From: Prauserella_A sp040645195
GTDB lineage: Bacteria > Actinomycetota > Actinomycetes > Mycobacteriales > Pseudonocardiaceae
Assembly: GCF_040645195.1 (NCBI RefSeq)
Contig: NZ_JBEYXW010000003.1
Location: 1 to 64,000 of the forward strand
Length of the DNA: 64,000 nucleotides
Direction: 5' to 3'
In this document: one piece after another, positions 41,958 to 50,094 of the stretch
How positions within the stretch are numbered: the first letter of the stretch is position 1
Layout of the letters: each line of letters begins with the position of its first letter
Translations under genes and position numbers: made by a program
Notes under the pieces: generated by a model
What the model saw: the letters and a program-made list of their open reading frames with translations, nothing else
Database searches by the model: none
Told to the model about the DNA's origin: nothing

Positions 41958-43405
41958 CCGGCCGCCGCGGCACCGGCGCGGCCCCCGAACACGGCATTCC
42001 TGGTCATGCCGCTGCACGACGGGTAGTTGTGATAGAAGAGCCCGACGATGTCGCCGTTGGCGTACAGGCCTTTGATCGGGGTACCACTCGTAGAAAGGAC
42101 CTGCGAGTCCCGGTTGACCTTGACCCCGCCGAAGCTGAAGGTGACACCACCGGTCACGCCGTAGGCCAGGAACGGCGGCTGGTTCAGCGGCCGCGCCCAG
42201 TTCGTCTTCCGGATCGCCAGGCCCTTGGTGCCCCGCTTGTCCTCCCGCGTCGGGTCGAACGGGACCGAGTCGTCGATGGCAGCGTTGTACTCGTCCACTG
42301 TGGTCTCCAAGGCGTCCGGGTCGATGCCGATCTTCACCGCGAGATCCCGGATTGAGCCGGCCTCGACCGGCACTGCCGAGCGGTAGGCCGTCGGGAAGAA
42401 CTCCGGGCTCTGCTGGTCGTAGATCTGGTAGGCGATACCGCCTTGCTGGCGCGCCACCGCCCATCCCGTCTTGGCGTAGGTGTAGGTCCGGTGCCGCTCG
42501 CCCTCGTCGAAGAAGCGCTTCCCGTTGACATCGACCGAGATTCCGTGCGGGTAGGCGTAACGGTTGACGGTGTTGTCCATCTCGACCGCGGGCGCGTCCA
42601 TGTCGACCGGGGTGGCGTGGGCCCCGCCCCAATGGCCGGAGGTGGCCGCTCCCAACGCCACGGCCATGTCGAGTACCTCACCTGTGTTGTGCCGGCTGCC
42701 CCGTACCTTCATCAGGTCCGAATTCGCCGGCAGGTACCGGGCACGCCGCTCGGCACTCGCCTGGAACCCACCGCTGGCGACGATCACCGCCTTGGCCTCG
42801 ATCTCGTACCGGCCGTCCGGCCCGTCGACAACGACACCGTGGACCTGCCGGTGGTCGCCGAGGATTCCCGCGACGCGGGAGTTGGTCCGCAGCTCGACAC
42901 CCAACTCGTTGCCGATCTTGATCCAATGCTCGACGAGGCCGAGACCGCCGCCCACCGGAGCGAGGACCGTGCCGGGGTTGTACTCCACGTAGCCGTCTTT
43001 TTCGACCCGGCCGTGGAAGAACTGCCAGCGGTGCCCCAGCTCGGTCATCCACGCGATGGCGTCGCGTGAGTCCTCGACGAGGACCCGCGCCAGCTCCTGG
43101 TCGATGCGGCCCTGTGTGACCTGGTTCAGGTCGCTGGTGAACTCCTCACTGGTGTAGGGCCTGATCCGCAACCGTCCTTTGTGCTCCTCGCGGAGCTCGT
43201 GGGTCAACAGGTCCAGAATCTCGTCCGTACCCTCGTGGACGAAGCGGTGGCCCATGATCGAGAAGCGGCAGTTACCGCCCACGTCGTCGCGGGCAGCCTT
43301 CTCCAGCACCACGACTCGCTCCGCGCCCGCGTGGCTGGCCGCCACCGCCGCCGCGTAACCTGCGCTGGCGGCGCCCACAACAAGGACGTCGACCTTCTCC
43401 GACAT
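41954..43405 (-). CDS. FAD-dependent dehydrogenase, TcuA/fumarate reductase flavoprotein type
   Basis: A 483-residue flavoprotein. The dinucleotide motif is VDVLVVGAASAGYAAAVAAS (GxxxxG variant, second Gly replaced by Ala). The flavin-contact region GGNCRFSIMGHRFVHEG and the substrate-side GISVDVNGKRFFDEGERH and SGMTRNAVFGGRAGAAAA match the tricarballylate dehydrogenase/fumarate reductase group. TcuA oxidises tricarballylate to cis-aconitate; related enzymes dehydrogenate other acids or 3-ketosteroids. The start ATG follows GGAGGAATGGC. Neighbouring MmgE/PrpD genes and a tricarboxylate transporter favour a TcuA-like role. Confidence 0.85.
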   Translation of the reverse strand: MSEKVDVLVVGAASAGYAAAVAASHAGAERVVVLEKAARDDVGGNCRFSIMGHRFVHEGTDEILDLLTHELREEHKGRLRIRPYTSEEFTSDLNQVTQGRIDQELARVLVEDSRDAIAWMTELGHRWQFFHGRVEKDGYVEYNPGTVLAPVGGGLGLVEHWIKIGNELGVELRTNSRVAGILGDHRQVHGVVVDGPDGRYEIEAKAVIVASGGFQASAERRARYLPANSDLMKVRGSRHNTGEVLDMAVALGAATSGHWGGAHATPVDMDAPAVEMDNTVNRYAYPHGISVDVNGKRFFDEGERHRTYTYAKTGWAVARQQGGIAYQIYDQQSPEFFPTAYRSAVPVEAGSIRDLAVKIGIDPDALETTVDEYNAAIDDSVPFDPTREDKRGTKGLAIRKTNWARPLNQPPFLAYGVTGGVTFSFGGVKVNRDSQVLSTSGTPIKGLYANGDIVGLFYHNYPSCSGMTRNAVFGGRAGAAAAG

Positions 43406-43491
43406 GCCATTCCTCCGTATTCCCTCATCCGCCACACCAGGCGGGCCGAGACGATGTGCTGCGTGTGGTCGTCGCGTGGTGTGCCCACGCG

Positions 43492-44700
43492 TCAGGTCAG
43501 GGCTCCCGAGTCGCGAAGCCGCTGTGTCTCCTCGGGCGTCAGGTGCAGGACCGATTCGCACACCTCCTGGGTGTGCTGCCCCAGGCACGGGGCGGGCCGG
43601 CTGAGCTCTCCGGGCGTCTTCGACAGCCGGAACGCGGGTGCACTGTAGACGGTCGAGCCCATTTCCGGATGCCTCAGCCGAATCCAGTGGTCCCGGTGCG
43701 CGAGCTGGGGATCGGCGAGCAGATCGCGGGCGTTGTTCACCTTCCCTGCCGCAACGCCGGCCGCACGGGCACGTTCGGCCAGTTGCTCGGCTTCCCAGTG
43801 GATCGTGCGGTCGCGGATCGCGGTGTCGAGGTCCTGCTCCGCTGCCTTGCGTCCGGTTTCATGCGTCCACTCCGGGCGCCGTTCGATCCCGAGGAGGTCC
43901 GCGAGCGCCTCCCATTGCCGGTCGTCGGTGACCGCGAGCGCGACCCACTCGTCGTCACCGGTGCAGGGATAAACGTTGTGCGGAGCGTGCCGCGCGTGGT
44001 GGTTGCCGTTCCGGACCGGGTCGATGCCGGTGGTCTCGGCCTGCAGCAGCGCGGTGCCGAGCAGCGCGATGGTCGGCTCGGTCTGGGCGAGGTCGATGTA
44101 CTGCCCCTCCCCCGTCCTGCGGCGGTGCCGCAGCGCTGCGAGCACGGCGAACGCCGCGTGGCCTGGGTTGGGGATGTGATCGGGGTAGTTGGTGCCGGTT
44201 CCCACGGGCTCGTCGTCCGCGAGCCCGGTGAGGTGCTGCAGGCCGACGAGCGCGCCAATGGTCATCCCGTAGCCGAGCTCCGCACTGGATGGCCCCGTTG
44301 CTCCCTGCATCGACATGGCGAGGTAGACAATGTCCGGTTTGAACTGTCGTACATCGGCCCAGCCCAGCCCGAAGCGGTCCATCACACCGGGGGTGAAGTT
44401 GTTGACGACCACGTCGCTCGCCCGGATGAGCGACCGCGCGACCTCGCGGCCCTCTGCTGACTTCAGGTTGACGGTGATGCTGCGTTTGCTGGAGTTGCGA
44501 TCGGCGAAGTAGCCACTGCGGTTGTGACCGGGCTCGCCACCACTGAACGGTGGGGCGAGCCGTAGACCGTCGACCTTGTGGCTGCTCTCGATCTTGATGA
44601 CGTCGGCGCCGTGGTCGGCGAGCAGCTTCGTGGTGAAGGAGCCGGCGCCGACCCAGCTGAAGTCCGCGATCCGGATGCCGGACAAGGCATGCGTGTTCAC
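43492..44700 (-). CDS. CaiB/BaiF (family III) CoA-transferase, copy 2
   Basis: A 402-residue family III CoA-transferase: SGIRIADFSWVGAGSFTTKLLADHGADVIKIES, then YFADRNSSKRSITVNLKSAEG. The catalytic Asp is probably that of TNYPDHIPNPGHA. These enzymes move CoA from succinyl-, acetyl- or similar CoA onto a carboxylic acid through an aspartyl anhydride. The GTG start overlaps the stop of the upstream homologue (GTGA), suggesting a heteromeric enzyme, as in some benzylsuccinate- and malate-CoA transferases. The acid activated is unknown. Confidence 0.9.
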   Translation of the reverse strand: MNTHALSGIRIADFSWVGAGSFTTKLLADHGADVIKIESSHKVDGLRLAPPFSGGEPGHNRSGYFADRNSSKRSITVNLKSAEGREVARSLIRASDVVVNNFTPGVMDRFGLGWADVRQFKPDIVYLAMSMQGATGPSSAELGYGMTIGALVGLQHLTGLADDEPVGTGTNYPDHIPNPGHAAFAVLAALRHRRRTGEGQYIDLAQTEPTIALLGTALLQAETTGIDPVRNGNHHARHAPHNVYPCTGDDEWVALAVTDDRQWEALADLLGIERRPEWTHETGRKAAEQDLDTAIRDRTIHWEAEQLAERARAAGVAAGKVNNARDLLADPQLAHRDHWIRLRHPEMGSTVYSAPAFRLSKTPGELSRPAPCLGQHTQEVCESVLHLTPEETQRLRDSGALT

Positions 44701-45929
44701 CACACCACCTCCGCGTCGCGCAGCGCCCGCACCTGGCTCGGGCCGTAACCGGCCTGCCGCAGGACCTCGTCGGTGTGCTCGCCGAGGCCGGGCGCGCGCC
44801 TTGTGCACCGCCACGGCGTGACCGAGAGCTGATAGGGCGCACCCGGCATCCGCAGCGGCGCAGCAGAACCGAGGAACAGCGGCTGGAAATACTGGCGGTG
44901 CGCCAACTGTGGGCTACTCAGCACGTCGCTCGGCGCGTTCACCGGTGCCAACGGCACCCGAAACCGCTGCGCCTCGTCGTTCAGCTCCTGCTTGCCACGC
45001 TGTGCCGCGAAAGGCTCGAACACCTCGGCGAAAACCTGCCGCGCCTCGTCGGTGTCCGTGTACCCATGGCCGCTCCACTCTGGACCGGAAAGCCGCTCGG
45101 CATCCGCGCAACCCTCCTCGTGCAACCACTTCAGAAGGTTGGGCCAGAACCGGTTGCCGCCGATTCCCGCCGCCATCACCAGCACGAAGCCGTCCCGGCA
45201 GGGGAACACGCCCATGCCGGCCTGCTTCTGGGTGCCACCGGTGCGCCGCCTGATCCGGCCCTCCAGGTCGAAGAACTGCACCGCGTTCTCGGTGGCGAGG
45301 GCGACGCTCTCCTGGATCGACACGTCGACGTGCTGCCCTGTGCCCGTGGTCTCCGCATGTAGCGTCGCGATCATCCCGCCGACCGCGCCGAAAACGCTCG
45401 CGGCCGCGTACGCCTGCTCCTCGGGAGCGCACATGGGATCGCCCTGGACGTATCCCCCGAGGTACAGCAGCCCGCCGAGCGCCATGCACACCAGATCCGG
45501 CGCGTCGAGGTCCGCGAGCGGTCCGGTTTGACCGAAGGGCGTGATGCTCACCATGACCAGACGTGGATTCACCGCGGCGAGGTCGCGGTAGCCGATACCG
45601 GCGGCATCGAGTGTTCCCGGCATCGATGACTCGATGACGAGATCGGCGCGGGACGCGAGCTCGCGCAGCACCTCCCGCCCCTGCCGGGCTCCGATGTCGA
45701 GCCCGAGGCTTCGCTTGCTGTTGTTCCGCGCGATGAAGGACAGGCTTCCGTCCATTTGCGACACCCCGTTGGCGAAGGGCCCACGGTGACGCAGCGCGTT
45801 GCCACCGCGTGGTTCGACCAGGACGACGTCGGCGCCGAGCTCCGCGAAGAGCTTGCCGCAGTAGTTGCCGCGGGCGTCCGAAAGGTCGAGAACTGTCAGG
45901 CCGTCAAGCGCCCCGGCGTCGGTCGTCAT
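44697..45929 (-). CDS. CaiB/BaiF (family III) CoA-transferase, copy 1
   Basis: A 410-residue CoA-transferase: LDGLTVLDLSDARGNYCGKLFAELGADVVLVEP, FIARNNSKRSLGLDIG, and the catalytic Asp probably in YVQGDPMCAPEEQAYAAAS. It is the first full gene of the leftward carboxylate operon. Its ATG overlaps the stop of an 18-codon leader frame (ATGA) and has no Shine-Dalgarno of its own. A longer in-frame extension upstream lacks family character. Confidence 0.9.
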   Translation of the reverse strand: MTTDAGALDGLTVLDLSDARGNYCGKLFAELGADVVLVEPRGGNALRHRGPFANGVSQMDGSLSFIARNNSKRSLGLDIGARQGREVLRELASRADLVIESSMPGTLDAAGIGYRDLAAVNPRLVMVSITPFGQTGPLADLDAPDLVCMALGGLLYLGGYVQGDPMCAPEEQAYAAASVFGAVGGMIATLHAETTGTGQHVDVSIQESVALATENAVQFFDLEGRIRRRTGGTQKQAGMGVFPCRDGFVLVMAAGIGGNRFWPNLLKWLHEEGCADAERLSGPEWSGHGYTDTDEARQVFAEVFEPFAAQRGKQELNDEAQRFRVPLAPVNAPSDVLSSPQLAHRQYFQPLFLGSAAPLRMPGAPYQLSVTPWRCTRRAPGLGEHTDEVLRQAGYGPSQVRALRDAEVVW

Positions 45930-45982
45930 GCTGGGAGGGCTTTCGATACCGCGCCGGCGCGGGCCGGCTCCAGTCGTGACAT
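45926..45982 (-). CDS. Possible 18-residue leader peptide coupled to the CoA-transferase gene
   Basis: A short frame MSRLEPARAGAVSKALPA with a good Shine-Dalgarno (AGGAGACAGTG before the ATG). Its TGA overlaps the ATG of the first CoA-transferase. Because that large gene has no ribosome-binding site of its own, this leader may be what recruits ribosomes. No codon run typical of attenuation is seen. It may be accidental. Confidence 0.35.
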   Translation of the reverse strand: MSRLEPARAGAVSKALPA

Positions 45983-46235
45983 CACTGTCTCCTACTGCAC
46001 GGATCGTGAACATTTGCTCGCTATGCGAGCAGTAAGGAGAGTATGGGGAGAGCCTTGCCCAGGTCAATACCTGCAAGTGAACCCGACGAAAACCCAGCTC
46101 TTATAAATCAACCCAATATATCTATCGCAGAATCGCCCATTGTCTTATGAATAGCCCAGACCTACGCTGCGATCACTTGTTCTCGTTCCGGCGCCGTGGC
46201 AGCGCTGGAACTCCTACTCGAAGGGTGAGCGCTGA
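45983..46235. promoter_or_regulatory. Central divergent promoter region of the carboxylate island
   Basis: This non-coding stretch separates the leftward CoA-transferase operon from the rightward RraA-tctCBA operon. It contains the only AT-rich part of the island (about 46100-46145, with TATAAAT and CAATATAT elements) and a perfect dyad at 46015-46031. I see no gene in it. It is the natural place for the IclR or LysR regulator of the island to act. Confidence 0.6.
46015..46031. promoter_or_regulatory. Perfect 7-3-7 palindrome, candidate operator
   Basis: TGCTCGC-TAT-GCGAGCA, about 33 bp upstream of the leader ATG of the leftward operon and about 205 bp upstream of the RraA-like start. Its size and symmetry suit an IclR or GntR-type dimer. 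No second exact copy was noticed upstream of the IclR or LysR genes. Confidence 0.55.
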
Positions 46236-47024
46236 ATGGCCGAAACAGTGGCCGCTGAGTACGACGAGTACCTCGCCGCGGGCCGGATCTGGGGCCTCGT
46301 CGACCGCGAACGCATCAAAAAGATCAAGTTCCCGAGGGTGCCGCAGGAGATCGTCAAGCGCTACCTCGCGGTCACCGACCTCACCACGTCGGTCTCGGAC
46401 GTGCTCGACTCCCTGGGGATCGCCGGTGCCGTCCCGGCCTCGTACCTGAGTCCACTCGCCCAGGGGCAGCGGGTCGTCGGCCCCGCGGTCACGATCCGGA
46501 ACCTGGTGGAGCGCAAGACTCCCACACAGGGATACGTCGACAAGGACTTCATCCGCATGTCGACCCGCGACATCTACTACCTCGCCGAACCTGGCGACGT
46601 GCTCGTCACGGACACCGGCGGCGATCTGTCCATTTCGAACATGGGCGCGCAGTCCTGCACCGTCGCCAAGTCGCGCGGGCTCGCCGGCAGCATCGTCTAC
46701 GGCGCGGTGCGCGATGCCGGGTCGATCCGCGAACTGGGATATCCGGTGTGGAGCAAAGGCATCACACCACTGACCGGGAAGTTCCGGATCGAGGCCATCG
46801 AGATGAACGGCCCTGTCACCCTGCACGATGTCCGGGTGGAGCCCGGTGATCTCATGGTCGCCGACGACTCCGGGGTATGCGTCGTGCCGTTCGAGCATGT
46901 GGAGCACGTCATCGACGAGATCGAGTCGATCGCGGCCGCTGAGGAGAAGATGGCGTCGCTGATTGTCGAGGGCGCGCCGATCTCCGAGCTGAAGCCGTTG
47001 TTCCGCAAGCGCTACAGCAGCTGA
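46236..47024 (+). CDS. RraA-like aldolase/decarboxylase (HMG/CHA aldolase family)
   Basis: A 262-residue protein of the RraA/4-hydroxy-4-methyl-2-oxoglutarate aldolase fold. Residues about 85-200 carry the metal and substrate motif GDVLVTDTGGD and GSIVYGAVRDAGSIRELG, including the Arg-Asp pair of the aldolases. It is about 30 residues longer at each end than minimal RraA. Members split 4-hydroxy-4-methyl-2-oxoglutarate into two pyruvates or decarboxylate oxaloacetate. It heads the operon with the tricarboxylate transporter, so it probably acts early or late in the same route. Confidence 0.85.
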   Translation: MAETVAAEYDEYLAAGRIWGLVDRERIKKIKFPRVPQEIVKRYLAVTDLTTSVSDVLDSLGIAGAVPASYLSPLAQGQRVVGPAVTIRNLVERKTPTQGYVDKDFIRMSTRDIYYLAEPGDVLVTDTGGDLSISNMGAQSCTVAKSRGLAGSIVYGAVRDAGSIRELGYPVWSKGITPLTGKFRIEAIEMNGPVTLHDVRVEPGDLMVADDSGVCVVPFEHVEHVIDEIESIAAAEEKMASLIVEGAPISELKPLFRKRYSS

Positions 47025-47061
47025 CCCAGCGAAACCGCTCCTGACGGACAACGGAGTTCGA

Positions 47062-48087
47062 ATGTCCCATACGTCCAGCAGGCGGCAGCTCCTACGCGTC
47101 GCTACGCGGATCGCTGCCGCCCTGCTCACCGTCCCGGCCGCGGCCTCGTGCGCGGTCGGGCCAGGCGGGTTGTCCGGTTCGGCACCCGCCGACCCGAGCC
47201 TGTACCCCGCCGGTTCGATCGAGGTCGTCGTGCCCTACGAGGCCGGCGGCGCGACCGACCAGATGATCCGGCTGCTCACCGAGCCGGTCGCGAAGAGGCT
47301 CGGCGCCGAGGCACTGGTGGTGCTCAACCAGCCTGGCGGCGCCGGGACCATCGGCACGACCCGCGTCGTCGCGGCGAGCCCGGACGGCTACACCCTTGGC
47401 TTCGTCGCAGGCGGCCCGCTGACCGTTCAACCGCACTACGGCAGGACGATCTACTCGCCCGAGGACCTCACGCCCGTCGCCAGGGTTGGCGTCGCACCGA
47501 TCGTCCTCGCTGTGCCTGCGGACTCGGCGTGGCGCACCATCGACGACCTGATCGCGAGCGTGCGGGCCGAGCCCGGCTCCGTGCGGTACGCCTCGACCGG
47601 GGCGGGCAACCCCGCGAACCTCGCTATGGAACGGCTCGACGTCGCCGCGGGAATCGATACCACCCAGGTGCCCTTTGAAAGCAGCGCCGAATCGGTGACC
47701 GCCCTGCTCGGCGGCAACGTCGAGGCCGCCGCCGGGGTTCCGTCGGGCTTCGCCTCGTCGGTGCGCTCGGGCGATCTGCGGATACTGGCGAACCTCGGCA
47801 GCGTCAAGGGCGAGGGCTACGAGAACGTACCGACCCTGCGGGAGTCCGGGTACGACGTCGCCACGAACATCACGTCGGGGCTCATCGCGCCCAAGGGGCT
47901 TCCCGATACGTATCGCGACGAGATCGCGACGGCCGTGCGCGATGCGCTCAACGATCCGGTACTGCGCGAGAAGTTCATCACGACGGGTGCCGTGCCCAGC
48001 TTCGGTGGCCCCGAGGAGTACGCGGCGGACATCGCCCGCGAATACACGGAGGCGGGGGAGGCACTTCATGCCGCTGGACTTCTCTGA
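47062..48087 (+). CDS. tctC: Tripartite tricarboxylate transporter binding lipoprotein (Bug family)
   Basis: A 341-residue extracytoplasmic receptor. The lipobox AAASC places the lipidated Cys at residue 30. The Bug-family motifs are present: IEVVVPYEAGGATDQMIR, LNQPGGAGTIGTTRVVAASPDGYTL and VRYASTGAGNP. Bug proteins bind citrate, tricarballylate, cis-aconitate, terephthalate and other carboxylates. It lies 37 bp after the RraA-like gene and overlaps the next gene by 20 bases. Confidence 0.92.
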   Translation: MSHTSSRRQLLRVATRIAAALLTVPAAASCAVGPGGLSGSAPADPSLYPAGSIEVVVPYEAGGATDQMIRLLTEPVAKRLGAEALVVLNQPGGAGTIGTTRVVAASPDGYTLGFVAGGPLTVQPHYGRTIYSPEDLTPVARVGVAPIVLAVPADSAWRTIDDLIASVRAEPGSVRYASTGAGNPANLAMERLDVAAGIDTTQVPFESSAESVTALLGGNVEAAAGVPSGFASSVRSGDLRILANLGSVKGEGYENVPTLRESGYDVATNITSGLIAPKGLPDTYRDEIATAVRDALNDPVLREKFITTGAVPSFGGPEEYAADIAREYTEAGEALHAAGLL

Positions 48088-48592
48088 ACAGACCGGGCAG
48101 GCAGCGCACAACCGGCCTGACACAGGGGACAACCCGCCGCCGGCTCAGCTGGGATCGTTCGCCTCGCTGGCAGTGCACGTGGGCGTGACACTCCTTGGCG
48201 TGGCGGGGCTCGTGCTGGCGATCAGCGTCGGTGTGGGCAGCCTCAACGAACCCGGCCCAGGGCTGTGGCCGCTGGTCGCGTCCTCACTCGCGACGGCAGC
48301 AGGCGTGGCGACGATCGTGCAGACACTGCTGGGCAAGCGGGTCGAGTCGTTGCGCGGCTCAGCAAGACCGGCACTGGGCGTAGCACTGACCGTCCTTTTC
48401 GTCCTGTTGCTCAGCTTCGTCAGCGTGATCGTGGCGCTACTTGTGGTGTTTGTGCTGTGGACCCGGCTACTCGGCGGCATGGCATGGCGTCCGGTGCTGT
48501 GCTGGTCGCTACTCGGCACCGCTCTGCTGTATGTCCTCTTCGGCGTCTTGCTGGCGACGCCGTTTCCCGCTCCGCTGACCGTGATCCCATGA
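48068..48592 (+). CDS. tctB: Tripartite tricarboxylate transporter small membrane subunit
   Basis: A 174-residue protein with four hydrophobic segments (VHVGVTLLGVAGLVLAISVG; WPLVASSLATAAGVATIV; ALGVALTVLFVLLLSFVSVI; SLLGTALLYVLFGVLLATPF). This is the DUF1468/TctB pattern. The start ATG follows GGGGGAGGCACTTC inside the end of tctC. The subunit bridges binding protein and large membrane subunit. Confidence 0.88.
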   Translation: MPLDFSEQTGQAAHNRPDTGDNPPPAQLGSFASLAVHVGVTLLGVAGLVLAISVGVGSLNEPGPGLWPLVASSLATAAGVATIVQTLLGKRVESLRGSARPALGVALTVLFVLLLSFVSVIVALLVVFVLWTRLLGGMAWRPVLCWSLLGTALLYVLFGVLLATPFPAPLTVIP

Positions 48593-48605
48593 AGGAGGCG
48601 ATCTC

Positions 48606-50087
48606 GTGACTGACGCGATCCTGCACGGCTTCGCCGTCGCGGTCGAACCCGCCAACCTCCTCGCCGTCCTCGTCGGCTGTGTACTCGGCATCGTCGTCGG
48701 CGTACTGCCCGGGCTCGGACCGATCACCACCATCTCGATCCTGATCCCGTTCACCTACGCCATGTCGCCTGCCACGGCGATCATCCTGCTGGCCGGTGTC
48801 TACGCGGGAGTGATGTACGGCGGCACTGTCACCTCCGTCCTGTTGCGCCTGCCCGGCGAGGCGGCCTCCGTCGTCACGGCCATCGACGGCTACGAGATGG
48901 CGAAGCGAGGCCGGGCGGGGCCCGCGCTCGGAATCTCCGCGATCGGTTCCTTCGTGGGCGCGAGTGTGGCACTGATCGGTCTCACGTTCTTCGCGCCAGG
49001 ACTCGCGGATCTGGCGCTGCACCTTGGTCCGCCGGAATATGCGGCACTCGCGGTGCTGGGCCTGCTGCTGATCGCCTACCTCGGCAGCGGGTCGTTCGCC
49101 AAGGCCATGGTCGCGGCGGGCGCCGGGCTGTTCCTCGCCACGGTCGGGCTCGACCCGGTCTCCGGGGCCGTACGGTTCGCGGGCGACTCACTGCAGCTGG
49201 TCGAGGGCTTCGACGTCGTCGCGATCGTGCTGGGTCTGTTCGGCATCGGGGAGGTGCTCTACAACCTCCGGCCCGGCCAGGCGCAGGGCACCCTGATGAC
49301 GAACAAGATCGGCCGTGTCATGCCTTCCGCACAGGACCTTCGGCTCAGTCGAGGGCCGATCGGCCGTGGCTCCTTGCTCGGCACCCTCGTCGGGCTGATC
49401 CCTGGCGGTGGCGGGCTAGTGTCCTCGCTCGTCAGCTACGGCGTCGAACGCCGCGTCGCGAAGAACCCCCAGGAGTTCGGCAACGGCGCGATCCAGGGCG
49501 TCGCGGGGCCGGAAACGGCGAACAACGCGTCGTCGACTTCGGCGTTCGTTCCCCTGCTCAGCCTGGGCATACCGTTCAACGTCACCGTGTCACTACTGTT
49601 CAGCGTCCTGCTGGTGCACGGCATCACGCCCGGGCCTCAGCTGGTCGACGAGCATCCGGACGTGTTCTGGGGCGTCATCGCGTCGATGTACATCGGCAAC
49701 GTTGTGCTGTTGATCCTCAGCCTGCCGCTCGTGGGTGTGTTCGTGCAGATCCTGCGGCTGAAGTTCAGCGTGCTCGCACCGCTCATCATCACCGTGAGCC
49801 TGCTCGGGCTCTACACCGTCGACAACAACACGTGGAACGTGTGGGTGGCGATCACGTTCGGCGTCGTCGGGTACCTGATGCGACTGTGGGGCTTCCCGCT
49901 CGGCCCGCTGGTGCTCGCCTTCATCCTCGGCGAGATTCTGGAGACCTCGCTCAGGCAGTCGCTCATCCTCTCCGACGGCGGGTTCGGGATCTTCTTCAGC
50001 AGGCCGGTCTCGCTGGTGATCCTGGTGATCGGGTTCGCCCTGGTCATCCACTCGGTGATCGGCTGGTTTCGGAAGAAGGTTTCCTGA
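48606..50087 (+). CDS. tctA: Tripartite tricarboxylate transporter large membrane subunit
   Basis: A 493-residue, about 11-12-segment membrane protein. The TctA signatures GVLPGLGPITTISILIPFTY, GVYAGVMYGGTVTSVLLRLP and VAGPETANNASSTSAFVPLL are all present. It carries out ion-coupled carboxylate uptake with TctB and TctC. The start is GTG after GAAGGAGGCGATCTC. Transcription probably ends at the hairpin that overlaps the 3-prime end of the convergent LysR gene. Confidence 0.94.
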   Translation: MTDAILHGFAVAVEPANLLAVLVGCVLGIVVGVLPGLGPITTISILIPFTYAMSPATAIILLAGVYAGVMYGGTVTSVLLRLPGEAASVVTAIDGYEMAKRGRAGPALGISAIGSFVGASVALIGLTFFAPGLADLALHLGPPEYAALAVLGLLLIAYLGSGSFAKAMVAAGAGLFLATVGLDPVSGAVRFAGDSLQLVEGFDVVAIVLGLFGIGEVLYNLRPGQAQGTLMTNKIGRVMPSAQDLRLSRGPIGRGSLLGTLVGLIPGGGGLVSSLVSYGVERRVAKNPQEFGNGAIQGVAGPETANNASSTSAFVPLLSLGIPFNVTVSLLFSVLLVHGITPGPQLVDEHPDVFWGVIASMYIGNVVLLILSLPLVGVFVQILRLKFSVLAPLIITVSLLGLYTVDNNTWNVWVAITFGVVGYLMRLWGFPLGPLVLAFILGEILETSLRQSLILSDGGFGIFFSRPVSLVILVIGFALVIHSVIGWFRKKVS

Positions 50088-50094
50088 CCAGCGC

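Noticed and set aside
40506..42632. 708-codon start for the MmgE/PrpD gene
   Set aside because: The extra N-terminal part is a shifted shadow of the flavoprotein gene; a GTGA overlap gives a natural start at 41957.
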